Assembly (NCBI RefSeq): GCF_018100985.1
Contig: NZ_JAGJEI010000007.1
Span: 62,001 to 126,000 of the forward strand
Length of the DNA: 64,000 nt
Direction: 5' to 3'
Source: Pseudoalteromonas sp. MMG007
GTDB lineage: Bacteria; Pseudomonadota; Gammaproteobacteria; Enterobacterales; Alteromonadaceae
Below, one piece after another: positions 9,152 to 17,691 of the stretch. The notes under the pieces are model-generated. The model worked only from the letters and a program-made list of their open reading frames with translations, had not been told where the DNA came from and ran no database searches. How positions within the stretch are numbered: the stretch's first letter is position 1; each line of letters starts with the position of its first letter. A program made the translations under genes and the position numbers.

Positions 9152-11178
9152 GCGATTTAAACCAGCAACCGGGTTTGTTTGATGATATTGACGAGGCACA
9201 CATCGACGAGCCGTTTACACATGATCCGGCAGAGCTAATACCACAGCCACAGTTAGCCAATAATGTGAGTACTGTTTCGTTACTTGAATATTTAACAGCG
9301 CAAAACCGTGTTCGTATGGTTGATATAAAGCTTGCACAATTGCTATGCGGTAATGAGTTTGAACAATCGGATAATGAATTATTTTATATTATTTTGTTAC
9401 TGTGTTTATCGCAGCAAAGTCAGCATAGCTGCTTAACATTAAACGATGTTGATTGGAGTAACCCGTTTAATTTGCGCCAAAGTGATTTTAATAAACTCGA
9501 AGGAAATATACCCGACACATTAACGCCCTTTGCAGAGGACTTTAATGCTCAAACCGCGTATAACTACTTACAAAATCACCAAAGCGTAGGCGAGAGTAAA
9601 CCACTGCAATTGTTTAATGAGCGCCTTTATTTTGCGCGCCTAGCAGGTTATGAGCAAACATTAGCCACAAGGCTATTAAGTATGAGCGAGCGAAAGCTCA
9701 ATATAAATAACGAGGTGTTAGCAGCGCTTTTAAATACTTATTTTCCGGCAAACCCAGCAATTGAAACTGATTGGCAAAAAGTAGCGTGTGCTATTGCTGC
9801 AACCAAAGGGTTTAGTGTGATCACCGGGGGGCCTGGCACTGGTAAAACCACTACGGTGACTAAGTTACTCGCTATTTTACAGTCACTTTATAAAACTGCA
9901 CCGCTAAGCATTAAGCTGGTGGCACCAACAGGTAAGGCGGCAGCACGTTTAAGTGAGTCTATTTTAGGGGCTAAAAATAAGCTTACAACGATTCCCGATG
10001 ATATTAAAACGCTGATACCTCAAAGTGCTCAAACTATTCATCGTTTATTAGGCGTAAAACCGTTTACTAATAAATTTAGGCATAATAAAGCTAATCCACT
10101 GCATTTAGATGTATTAATTATTGACGAAGCGAGCATGGTCGATTTATCGCTAATGGCCAAGTTAATAGAGGCATTGCCTGCACATGCACGCTTAATATTA
10201 CTAGGCGATAAAGATCAACTAGCCTCGGTTGATACCGGCAGTGTAATGAGTGATTTATGCCAAGGGTTAGAGCTTGGACAAACGCCTAATTATTCAAAAG
10301 CGCGGTGCGAAGAGCTTAATCAGTTATGTTTTAATGGTCATAATAAATTAGCGACTCAAACACATAGCGAATTTAAACTTGCTGACTGTATTGCATTTTT
10401 ACAGCACAGTTATCGATTTGATGCACAAAGTGGCATTGGTCAACTAGCTCTTGCGGTAAACACCAATAACACCGGTATTTTAAATTACGTTGAGCAAGAA
10501 AGTACTGAGGGGCGCTTTAATGATGTGATTTTAGATTACGACTTTGTAGCAAAACCCATCGAAAAGCTCGTAAAGAGTGCTGCGGGGCATTATAAAAATT
10601 ACTTAGAGCTTATTGCTCAAGGTGCTAGCGTTGCACAAATACATGGCGCATTTGCTAATTATCAATTACTTGCTGCCGTGCGCGAAGGTGATTACGGTGT
10701 AAATAGTTTAAATCTACGTATTGAAAGAGCCCTACAGCAGCAGGGTTTAATTACCGTTAGCCCTAATCAGCGTCATTATAGTGGTATGCCTATTATGGTG
10801 AGCCAAAACGATTACCAGCTTAAGCTTTTTAATGGTGATATTGGTATTTTAATGCCCGATGAAAGTAATCAGCTAAAAGCAATATTTATAGATGAGCAAG
10901 GTAATGAACGTGCATTTTCACCCGCGCGCTTACCTGCTCACGATAAAGTGTATGTAATGACTATACATAAATCTCAAGGCTCTGAATTTAACTATACAGC
11001 AATGGTGCTGCCTGCACTTAAGCAAGCTCGTATGGGTATAAACAGGCAATTAGTGTATACCGGTATAACACGTGCTAAAAATAAGTTTGAGCTGGTGGCA
11101 GATAAAAAAGTGTTGCAACTAGCAATGAATAAAAGTGTATCCCGAGCATCTGGCTTATATGAAAGATTAAATAGTTAA
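9148..11178 (+). CDS. recD: Exodeoxyribonuclease V subunit alpha (RecD)
   Basis: 676 residues (E. coli 608), a superfamily 1B 5'-3' helicase. Walker A is ITGGPGTGKTTTVTK, Walker B is LIIDEASMVDL, followed by LLGDKDQLASVDTG and the C-terminal motif VMTIHKSQGSEF and VYTGITRAK. RecD is the fast motor that keeps the complex in its destructive mode before Chi. The start ATG overlaps the recB stop (ATGA). The extra length is partly an insertion between GQTPNYSK and DCIAFLQHSYRFD, which contains two Cys residues. No clear terminator follows. Confidence 0.97.
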   Translation: MSDLNQQPGLFDDIDEAHIDEPFTHDPAELIPQPQLANNVSTVSLLEYLTAQNRVRMVDIKLAQLLCGNEFEQSDNELFYIILLLCLSQQSQHSCLTLNDVDWSNPFNLRQSDFNKLEGNIPDTLTPFAEDFNAQTAYNYLQNHQSVGESKPLQLFNERLYFARLAGYEQTLATRLLSMSERKLNINNEVLAALLNTYFPANPAIETDWQKVACAIAATKGFSVITGGPGTGKTTTVTKLLAILQSLYKTAPLSIKLVAPTGKAAARLSESILGAKNKLTTIPDDIKTLIPQSAQTIHRLLGVKPFTNKFRHNKANPLHLDVLIIDEASMVDLSLMAKLIEALPAHARLILLGDKDQLASVDTGSVMSDLCQGLELGQTPNYSKARCEELNQLCFNGHNKLATQTHSEFKLADCIAFLQHSYRFDAQSGIGQLALAVNTNNTGILNYVEQESTEGRFNDVILDYDFVAKPIEKLVKSAAGHYKNYLELIAQGASVAQIHGAFANYQLLAAVREGDYGVNSLNLRIERALQQQGLITVSPNQRHYSGMPIMVSQNDYQLKLFNGDIGILMPDESNQLKAIFIDEQGNERAFSPARLPAHDKVYVMTIHKSQGSEFNYTAMVLPALKQARMGINRQLVYTGITRAKNKFELVADKKVLQLAMNKSVSRASGLYERLNS

Positions 11179-11552
11179 TTTAGTTTTAACTGCTTATTAT
11201 TTATCGCGTTATTGTAATTACCTTCTATACTGAGATTAACTTATATTAATTGTATCAGGGCATGTTGTTTTTAGTGGTTGAACTACAAGCAACCTATGTG
11301 GTTTTTAGGCAAGGCTGAGCTGATGTAGTGTGGTTATTTCCTACTCATAGGCGATAACACAATATAAATACCAAACATGCGCTGTTCAAAGGGTTCTTTC
11401 TAGGATTATTATTTTTTGTGCCTTAAGCCAGTAGTGTAACGCAGGATCAGTTACCTAGCCCACTAGGTTACAAATGTTGTACCGCGATTAAATCGCTTTA
11501 GATTGAACAAATTTCAATTAACAAAGATCAACTCGCCTTAGTAAGGATATTA
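11179..11552. other. Intergenic region recD to chemoreceptor, mostly a repeat-like element
   Basis: The first ~80 nt are AT-rich without a clear terminator. From 11258 to 11537 lies the structured element described separately. Only 15 nt, including the ribosome-binding site TAAGGA, separate its edge from the chemoreceptor ATG. Confidence 0.6.
11258..11537 (-). repeat. Putative MITE-like or intergenic structured element, copy 1
   Basis: The ends look like imperfect terminal inverted repeats: GGGCATGTTG at 11258 and ATCAACTCGCC ending at 11537 (inverse GGCGAGTTGAT). Inside are several palindromes: GCGATT-T-AATCGC at 11484-11496, GTTACCTAG-CCCA-CTAGGTTAC (one mismatch) near 11449-11470, and GATTGAA-CAAAT-TTCAATT at 11501-11519. 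The 39 nt at 11499-11537 match 34 of 39 positions with the reverse complement of 46846-46884. No transposase is encoded. I infer a non-autonomous element; no clear target duplication is visible. Confidence 0.55.
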
Positions 11553-12878
11553 ATGTTTTTTTCTAAAAATAAACAAAATGAAATCGCCTCTTTAAAAGCT
11601 GAGCTTTATCCTTTGCAACAAGTATGGGAAGGCCTTTATCGTGAGATGTTAGTTGTTAATATTCTTTATGATGGGCGTATTTCTCATGCCAATGATTTAT
11701 TTTTGCAGAAGCTCGGTTATGACGAAGATACGTTAACGAATAATCCCTTTAATGATTTTATTACTGAGCAGTCGCGTCAATCTAAAGATTTTGCAAGCTT
11801 ACAACAAGCAATTAAAACAGAAGGCCACTGGGGTGGCACATTACAAATTACCTGTTTTGATGGTAAAGCACAATGGTTACGCTTAATAGTACACCCAGTA
11901 AAAGGTGAGCAAGATCAGCTTCTTTATTTTTCTATATTTGGCAGCGACTTAACCAAAACTATTACGGCATCTCGTGAGCAAAGCGACACAATCAAAGCTA
12001 TTTATCGTTCAATGGCAGTGATTGAATTTGATTTAGAAGGTCATGTATTAAAAGCAAATGATCAGTTTTTAGCTGCAATGGGTTATCAAGAAAAAGAATT
12101 AATAGGCAAACACCATCGTACATTTTGTGAACCAGCAGAAGCAAATTCGCAAGGATATCAAGAGTTTTGGAAAAAGCTACGTGAAGGGCAATTTATAGCG
12201 GAGCGTTTTAAACGTGTTGATAAATATGGGAACATTGTGTGGCTTGAGGCTTCTTACAATCCTATTTCAAATGATGCTAATGAACTTTACAAGGTTATGA
12301 AGTTTGCAACGGTTATTACAGATCAAGTTAATCAAGAAATAGCTATATCGCAAGCAGCAGAAATTGCTTACAACACATCAACACAAACAGATAAAAAGGC
12401 AGAGCAAGGCGCTGGTGTAATTAAAGACACTGTTGCAGTCATGACTGAACTGGCAATAAATATGGAGCAAGCAGCTAGCGAAATATCGGCGCTTGATCAG
12501 CAGTCGCAGCAAATAGCAAGTATTGTACAAAGCATTAGCAGCATAGCTGAGCAAACAAATTTACTTGCTTTAAATGCTGCAATAGAAGCCGCACGCGCTG
12601 GAGAGCAAGGGCGAGGCTTTGCTGTGGTAGCTGATGAAGTTAGACTTCTAGCGTCGCGTACATCAAAAGCAACTGAAGAAATTGTCGAAGTAGTGCAACG
12701 AAACCGCTCGCAAACTCAAAATACGGTTTCGGTTATAGAGCAAGGGCAGGAAAAAGCAGAACGTGGCTTAGCATTATCTAAAGAGTCTGGTGATGTTATG
12801 AGCGAAATACAAAACGGCGCGCAGGAAGTAGTCAATGCGATAGGCCAGTTTACAAACGAGCTAAAAGCGAACAGTTAA
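11553..12878 (+). CDS. Soluble PAS-PAS methyl-accepting chemotaxis protein
   Basis: 441 residues with no transmembrane segment. Two PAS domains lie at roughly residues 25-130 and 148-265 (second one: GYQEKELIGKHHRTFCEPAE, WLEASYNPI), followed by an MCP signalling domain with the conserved hairpin tip IAEQTNLLALNAAIEAARAG and GFAVVADEVRLLASRT. Family knowledge: cytoplasmic receptors of this layout sense redox state, oxygen or small ligands through PAS cofactors and control CheA. The C-terminus lacks a CheR-tethering pentapeptide. Ribosome-binding site TAAGGA precedes the ATG. The gene stands alone, with the repeat-like element right upstream and a strong terminator downstream. The ligand is unknown. 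Confidence 0.92.
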   Translation: MFFSKNKQNEIASLKAELYPLQQVWEGLYREMLVVNILYDGRISHANDLFLQKLGYDEDTLTNNPFNDFITEQSRQSKDFASLQQAIKTEGHWGGTLQITCFDGKAQWLRLIVHPVKGEQDQLLYFSIFGSDLTKTITASREQSDTIKAIYRSMAVIEFDLEGHVLKANDQFLAAMGYQEKELIGKHHRTFCEPAEANSQGYQEFWKKLREGQFIAERFKRVDKYGNIVWLEASYNPISNDANELYKVMKFATVITDQVNQEIAISQAAEIAYNTSTQTDKKAEQGAGVIKDTVAVMTELAINMEQAASEISALDQQSQQIASIVQSISSIAEQTNLLALNAAIEAARAGEQGRGFAVVADEVRLLASRTSKATEEIVEVVQRNRSQTQNTVSVIEQGQEKAERGLALSKESGDVMSEIQNGAQEVVNAIGQFTNELKANS

Positions 12879-12888
12879 TCTACTTGTA

Positions 12889-12925
12889 AAATACTTGGCT
12901 TTAATAGAGCCAAGTATTTAAATTA
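12889..12925 (+). terminator. Rho-independent terminator of the chemoreceptor gene
   Basis: Perfect 12-bp stem AAATACTTGGCT / AGCCAAGTATTT with a 7-nt loop, starting 11 nt after the stop codon. The stem arms carry their own A and T runs. Confidence 0.8.
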
Positions 12926-13428
12926 ATGTATAACTTTTATAAATAAATTCATTATATCAACCCCTCACCTGAAATTAAGAAATCCTACATCGCACTCAGT
13001 TTAATAATTTTTGTCCTCAAAAATTAGCCCCATATAAATAATTTCACTTTATACAATTATTGTTTATTAACTAACCTGAGTTCTGAATAAGAAAACTTAT
13101 CTCTAGCTGCTATTTTGTCCTAACTACGTTGAATTTACTTGCTATAAGCCCATAGATGCGCCTTTTCTCACTGAATATATTTGACTAGAGAAATAAACTA
13201 AAATATCACTAAAATTCAATATGTTAGTTGATTTCTTAATTAGAGTTCATGTTAACTAATTGATTTGAAATAGCAGTAGTCTTAATTTAAGTAAATGATA
13301 ATAAGCTGTTGCAATTTAGAGCGCTGCTCCTAATACTGATGCTTGTGCTGTCTTAGTGCAGAACAACACACGACATGAATACCTTAAATGATTAAAAACA
13401 CATTGAACACACACGATTAGGATATTAT
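12926..13428. other. AT-rich intergenic region upstream of the lipase-like gene
   Basis: No gene is supported in about 500 nt. It contains a 39-nt stretch (13201-13239) shared with another intergenic region at 38666-38704, and a weak Fur-like half site (TGATAAT) at 13296. The lipase ribosome-binding site AGGATATTAT precedes the ATG. Confidence 0.5.
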
Positions 13429-14490
13429 ATGAACAACAAAAAGCGCACACAAAAACTAAGTTACTTACTTGGTGCAGGCCTTGCTATGTTAATGAGCTTT
13501 TCTGCGGTAAGTAAAGACTACAAGATTATTTTAATTCACGGTTTACAGACTTCTCAAATAACAAATAAGTCTGGAAGCGATGTTGTTAATGATGGCGAAA
13601 CCTATTGGCAGTCGTACTGGAATAACAAAGCGGACGAACGTATAGATTGGCCTGCATACGAGCGGGTAGAAGGTAAAATTGCAACCGATTGGGTATGGCC
13701 TAAGTTAAAGCAAATTTCACGTTCAAATCTATGTGATCAGGGCTGTGTGTTAGTAACGCATTCAACGGGTGATTTGATTGCGCGCCATATCATTGATAAT
13801 CAAGAAAATTGGCTAGAAAATGCGGGCTTAGAACCGCTGAAAATTGTGGCGACCTTCGATTTAGCGGGTGCAGGGGGCGGTAGCGAGCTTGCAGATATTG
13901 CAGTAAGTGCATTAACTGGTGCAGCATGGAACTTTGCAGTCGATGCTGCACTCAAATGGTGGTTAGGAAGTGATGTAACAAAAGCCGTGGGCGTTTTGCA
14001 CGACTTAAAAGTAAATAATGCGCGTAAAATTTCTCCGCTTCCTGATGCTCGTACCCCTCGTTTACGTTTTGTAGCCGATGGAAATGCATATTTAGGTTTA
14101 ACCGGTGTTTTTTTAAGAGGCAATGATGATTCGGTCGTTGCATCGCATTCGTCATGTGGCGCAAGCTCTGCACAATCGTTTGGCAGTTGCAGTCAAACGA
14201 TTGATACAGATGGACGTTTAAAGTCGCAAGGTGATGCTGTAAATAGCTTTATGCCAAACCATTACCCAATGATGATGAGCGACAGTTACAGCCATAATGA
14301 AATTCATAACGCGCAGCGCAAAGGCAATGTGACTTCTGCAATGAATAATATAGGCGTTGATGGTCAAAATGTTGGTTTTACTACTTTTGATGAAACAACA
14401 GGAACTTGGTTTTGGAAAAAGCAGTATCGCTACATAAAAGACTCAAATAGTAAAAGTGCGTCAGCACTTATTTATAGTGTGATCCCATAA
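13429..14490 (+). CDS. Secreted lipase-like alpha/beta hydrolase
   Basis: 353 residues with a Sec signal peptide (basic MNNKKRTQK, hydrophobic core, cleavage likely after SAVSK). The fold is an alpha/beta hydrolase: oxyanion-loop motif ILIHGL at residues 34-39 and a nucleophile elbow VTHSTGD with Ser112. The elbow is Thr-His-Ser-Thr-Gly instead of the usual Gly-X-Ser-X-Gly. The remaining triad is plausible: Asp233 or Asp234 in GNDDSVVASHSS and His289 or His293 in SYSHNEIHN, which resemble the DGLV...SSH and NHLDEVNQ regions of family I bacterial lipases (Ca-binding Asp and catalytic His). The protein is probably exported to periplasm or medium. A downstream gene 51 nt away encodes a membrane-anchored protein. 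Substrate not known; could be a lipase or esterase. Confidence 0.75.
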   Translation: MNNKKRTQKLSYLLGAGLAMLMSFSAVSKDYKIILIHGLQTSQITNKSGSDVVNDGETYWQSYWNNKADERIDWPAYERVEGKIATDWVWPKLKQISRSNLCDQGCVLVTHSTGDLIARHIIDNQENWLENAGLEPLKIVATFDLAGAGGGSELADIAVSALTGAAWNFAVDAALKWWLGSDVTKAVGVLHDLKVNNARKISPLPDARTPRLRFVADGNAYLGLTGVFLRGNDDSVVASHSSCGASSAQSFGSCSQTIDTDGRLKSQGDAVNSFMPNHYPMMMSDSYSHNEIHNAQRKGNVTSAMNNIGVDGQNVGFTTFDETTGTWFWKKQYRYIKDSNSKSASALIYSVIP

Positions 14491-14498
14491 AAATAAAT

Positions 14499-14520
14499 AG
14501 CGTGTAGTGATCTGCACGCT
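14499..14520 (+). other. Short hairpin between lipase-like gene and its neighbour
   Basis: 6-bp stem AGCGTG / CACGCT with a 10-nt loop, followed only by TTTAAAGG. Too weak for a sure terminator; it could reduce read-through or protect the lipase mRNA end. The ribosome-binding site AAAGGA of the next gene follows directly. Confidence 0.35.
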
Positions 14521-14541
14521 TTAAAGGAATATTTAATACTT

Positions 14542-15606
14542 ATGAAGAAATTTTACGCAGTGGCGTTAATTATCAGTATAGCTTTATATGCTTTATGGTT
14601 TGTTAACCGAAGTGGGGAAACTCTAAACGTTAAGCAAAAAAAACAGCCGGTTTATCAATCAGCTGCAGCTGCTGCACCTGTGCCTAGTAAAGTGATAGCC
14701 ATTGATTTACCAAAAAATAAAAAAATAGAGTCAAAAAAACAAGTTGCCTTTAATGAAGATTTAACAAGCGCGGCAGAGCAAGTGGTTATGCAATATGAAA
14801 GTGCCCTTAAATATCCACCTTACTCTCAACCTTTAAACCCGCATGATGAAGACCGTTTAAAGCCAAATCAATTTTACCCTGTAATAAGCCCAATTAATGA
14901 GTCTGGCAATGAAGCGCTTACTTTAAGCTTAAAGCAATATAGGTATGTTTACCCAGAAGAAATTAAGTTGAGTGTAAGTGCTACTAACTTAACTAAAGTA
15001 AACGTTGAGTTATCAAATACAGATACCAAAGAAGTGCTAAATACTCACAAGGGCTCAGCGCGACAAGGCGAGGCTATTGTTACTTTTAAAGCTAAAGAAG
15101 ACTACCCACGTAATTTACAAATATATGTTGATGCCGATATAGCAGGGGAAAAAATACCAGTAGTCGCGCAGATTCAATACATGCTGCCCAGTGCCACGTT
15201 AACAGGGTTCGAAAGTGCTTATCCTCAAAATGAAAATATGCTTGTGCCTGCAAATTTAACTGTAAAAAAGAGTGGTCTCTATCGTGTAAGGGCTAATTTA
15301 TACAGCGGTGACACACCTCTTGCACATTTAGTGGCTAAAGAGCGTCTGTCTATGGGGAGCCAAAGCGTAACCTTAAAAGCGCATTGGTCGGTGTTACCGC
15401 AGGGTATTACTAATATGCACTTAAGTGACTTTGTGATTGAGAGAATGTCACCAAGCCCGGGTGAGCTTAATAGTTTTGGTAATAGTGAGGTGAGTATGTT
15501 TGAAATCACTGATTTTGCATACGATAGCTTGCAACAATTACCGTATCAGGCAAATAATCAAGAAAAGCTAAGTTTAGAGTTTCTACAAGGATTAGCTAAG
15601 GGTTAA
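14542..15606 (+). CDS. Membrane-anchored periplasmic protein of unknown function
   Basis: 354 residues. I do not recognise the family. Visible: one N-terminal transmembrane segment (residues ~4-21, FYAVALIISIALYALWF) with Lys residues before it, so the rest should be periplasmic; a Pro/Ala/Lys-rich linker to ~residue 60; then a region rich in beta-type sequence (YPEEIKLSVSATNL, IQIYVDADIAG-like strands) that could be Ig-like domains. It lies 51 nt after the lipase-like gene on the same strand. Family I lipases need a membrane-anchored foldase (Lif) of similar size encoded immediately downstream, but the Lif signature is not visible here. A partner role is inference from position only. Confidence 0.6.
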   Translation: MKKFYAVALIISIALYALWFVNRSGETLNVKQKKQPVYQSAAAAAPVPSKVIAIDLPKNKKIESKKQVAFNEDLTSAAEQVVMQYESALKYPPYSQPLNPHDEDRLKPNQFYPVISPINESGNEALTLSLKQYRYVYPEEIKLSVSATNLTKVNVELSNTDTKEVLNTHKGSARQGEAIVTFKAKEDYPRNLQIYVDADIAGEKIPVVAQIQYMLPSATLTGFESAYPQNENMLVPANLTVKKSGLYRVRANLYSGDTPLAHLVAKERLSMGSQSVTLKAHWSVLPQGITNMHLSDFVIERMSPSPGELNSFGNSEVSMFEITDFAYDSLQQLPYQANNQEKLSLEFLQGLAKG

Positions 15607-15607
15607 A

Positions 15608-15630
15608 AAAGGGCTTAAAACAAGCCCTTT
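15608..15630. terminator. Bidirectional terminator between convergent genes
   Basis: Perfect 9-bp stem AAAGGGCTT / AAGCCCTTT with a 5-nt loop, between the stop of the plus-strand gene (15606) and the end of ttcA (15641). The minus-strand reading gives a TTTTTT tail, so it best serves ttcA. Confidence 0.8.
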
Positions 15631-15640
15631 AATTTGTAAT

Positions 15641-16555
15641 TTAGCTTAAATTTATAGTAACTACATCAGCTTGAGCTGGCTGGTCATCGTCAGTATTTAT
15701 AGGCACTTTTGGAATATCTGGCTTATCAAGCGCAATATCACCACCATCTATGACTTCACCGGTTTTTAAGTTTTCAAAATCAAATAATTCTGCATCAGCT
15801 AAATGAGAAGGCACTACATTTTGCATTGCTGTAAAAATACTTTCTATACGACCAGGGTGTTCTTCGTTCCACTTAGCAAGCATGTTTTTGGTGTGCTTAC
15901 GCTGTAAGTTTTCTTGAGAGCCACATAAGTTACACGGAATGATAGGGTAACCTTGTACAAAAGCATATTGGCTTATGTCAGCCTCTTTACAGTACGCTAA
16001 TGGACGAATAACCATATGCTCGCCATTATCGCTCATTAATTTAGCCGGCATACTTTTAAGTTTGCCACCGTAAAACATGTTTAAAAAGAGTGTTTCGATC
16101 ATGTCATCGCGGTGATGGCCAAGTGCAATTTTAGTTGCGCCAAGCTCTTTTGCTGTACGATATAAAATACCGCGACGTAAGCGAGAGCAAAGTGAGCACG
16201 TTGTTTTACCTTCAGGGATTATATCGGTAACAATGCTGTAGGTGTCTTCTTCGACAATTTTGTATTCAATATCAAGTTTATCAAGATACTCAGGCAGTAC
16301 ATGCTCAGGAAAGCCAGGTTGCTTTTGATCGAGGTTTACCACGAACAAGTCAAACTTAATTGGCGCTACACGTTTAAGGTGCTGAAGCATTTCAAGCATG
16401 GTGTAGCTGTCTTTGCCGCCTGATAAACACACCATGATACGGTCGCCTTCTTCAATCATATTGAAGTCCATAACGGCTTGACCAGTTTGGCGGCGTAAAC
16501 GCTTTTGAAGCTTATTTAAATTAAATTGAGCTTTAGCTTGATCTGAATGTGACAA
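15641..16555 (-). CDS. ttcA: tRNA 2-thiocytidine synthetase TtcA
   Basis: 304 residues. TtcA is an iron-sulfur, ATP-dependent enzyme that thiolates C32 of certain tRNAs. The PP-loop SGGKDS follows IMVCL at residues ~44-49; the cluster-binding Cys pairs are in [12 protein letters not shown] and [25 protein letters not shown] and NVVPSHL match the E. coli enzyme closely. The start must lie upstream of [12 protein letters not shown], which is conserved, and the only candidate is TTG at 16555, preceded by GGGGG five nt upstream. That ribosome-binding site sits inside an inverted repeat (see regulatory entry). Transcribed toward the terminator at 15608. Confidence 0.96.
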   Translation of the reverse strand: MSHSDQAKAQFNLNKLQKRLRRQTGQAVMDFNMIEEGDRIMVCLSGGKDSYTMLEMLQHLKRVAPIKFDLFVVNLDQKQPGFPEHVLPEYLDKLDIEYKIVEEDTYSIVTDIIPEGKTTCSLCSRLRRGILYRTAKELGATKIALGHHRDDMIETLFLNMFYGGKLKSMPAKLMSDNGEHMVIRPLAYCKEADISQYAFVQGYPIIPCNLCGSQENLQRKHTKNMLAKWNEEHPGRIESIFTAMQNVVPSHLADAELFDFENLKTGEVIDGGDIALDKPDIPKVPINTDDDQPAQADVVTINLS

Positions 16556-16556
16556 T

Positions 16557-16615
16557 TACGCCCCCTTGATAAACATACGCAAAGTTAATTGCTAAAAATA
16601 AAGGGGCGTATTATA
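16557..16615 (-). promoter_or_regulatory. Inverted repeat covering the ttcA ribosome-binding site, with nearby -10 box
   Basis: Plus-strand TACGCCCCCTT (16557-16567) and AAGGGGCGTA (16601-16610) are complementary arms with one bulged base and a 33-nt spacer. On the mRNA the downstream arm contains the GGGGG ribosome-binding site of the TTG-started ttcA. A minus-strand TATAAT lies at 16615-16610 with a weak TTAATA 17 nt upstream. Transcripts from that promoter would start near 16603 and lose most of the upstream arm, whereas read-through from uspE would keep it. Confidence 0.45.
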
Positions 16616-16658
16616 TACCCAAGTACTATGGGTATTAAAGCGCTAGTTAAGGCTTTGT

Positions 16659-17585
16659 TTAACTTTTGGCAAGAGGGCTAACATAACCGTCTGGTTTTAA
16701 TGCAAGTACATCGCAATCTAAACTATCAATTACATGCTCTGCGGTGTTACCCACTAAAGCCGCGCTTAAACCAGTACGTCCAACAGTGCCAATAACCACT
16801 AATTCGCTATTTAAACGTTTAGCTACATCAGGAATTACGTCCTCAGGTAGGCCTTCTTCAATAAAACATTGCTCTGTCGTTAAATTAAAGTCGTTAGCAA
16901 GCTGTGTTGTAGATTCAATGTGATGTTTTTTTACTGATTCGTTATAAACACCCGGGTTAAACTCGGGTATTTCTATCGCAATATTTACAGGTGTTGCTGG
17001 GTATGCATTAACTAAGTTAAGTTTTGCGTTTGCCAGTTCACATAAAAACTGCGCATCTTTAATAATGCGCTTATTAAGTGCAACGTGTTCATCATTTTCG
17101 CTTACAGCATTAATAGCAGCTAAAATATTACCTTTTTCTGGCCACGCCATTTCTTTTACGAACAACACTGGAGAGGGGCATTTACGCACTAAATGCCAAT
17201 CAGTAGGAGTAAAAATAACTGATTTAAGCGCGCCGTGCTGATGTGTACCTTTAATGACTAGGTCAAAGCTTTGCTCCATAACGGTATTAATAATGGCTTC
17301 GTAAGGGCGGTTATGCCAAACCACTTGGGTATCTATATTGATATTTTTGTAGGGAGAGACTAAGTCAGTGAGCCATAGTTCACGGTCTTTTAAAACGGCG
17401 CTTCGCATGGCTTCTCGTTCTTCACCGGAGAGCATGGTGGTCATTTCGTAAGAGAAGTCGTAAACCGTCATAAAGGCGGTAATACTTGCGCCGGACTTCT
17501 TAGCTAGCTCAATTGAGCGAGATAAGCCGTGCTGATCGTCTTTGGTAGGATCGACAACCGCTAAAATGCGTTTTATGGTGTTCAT
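16659..17585 (-). CDS. uspE: Universal stress protein UspE
   Basis: 308 residues made of two tandem Usp domains, as in E. coli UspE (316). The N-terminus MNTIKRILAVVDPTKDDQHGLSRSIELA is typical of the family. The C-terminal half ends with the nucleotide-binding style motif VVIGTVGRTGLSAALVGNTAEHVI (G-x2-G-x9-G-[ST] type), while the N-terminal half has VIKGTHQHG in the equivalent place. Role in E. coli: tolerance to DNA damage and control of motility and adhesion, cytoplasmic. AAGGAG lies 10 nt before the ATG. It sits next to fnr, as in E. coli, where uspE and fnr are also neighbours. Confidence 0.93.
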   Translation of the reverse strand: MNTIKRILAVVDPTKDDQHGLSRSIELAKKSGASITAFMTVYDFSYEMTTMLSGEEREAMRSAVLKDRELWLTDLVSPYKNINIDTQVVWHNRPYEAIINTVMEQSFDLVIKGTHQHGALKSVIFTPTDWHLVRKCPSPVLFVKEMAWPEKGNILAAINAVSENDEHVALNKRIIKDAQFLCELANAKLNLVNAYPATPVNIAIEIPEFNPGVYNESVKKHHIESTTQLANDFNLTTEQCFIEEGLPEDVIPDVAKRLNSELVVIGTVGRTGLSAALVGNTAEHVIDSLDCDVLALKPDGYVSPLAKS

Positions 17586-17691
17586 GAGCTACTCCTTAGT
17601 TGAAGTTCTGTATTTAGTGTAACGCATATACAAAACAGTTAAAGGGGTAGCACATAAATTGTTGTTCTAAATCAAAGTTGCAGTGAGGTTT

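Noticed and set aside
13293..13311. Fur-like site upstream of the lipase-like gene
   Set aside because: Only one half (TGATAAT) fits; the other half does not match, and the gene has no iron link.
13800..14173. Minus-strand frames inside the lipase-like gene
   Set aside because: Shadow frames of a gene with clear signal peptide and active-site motifs on the other strand.
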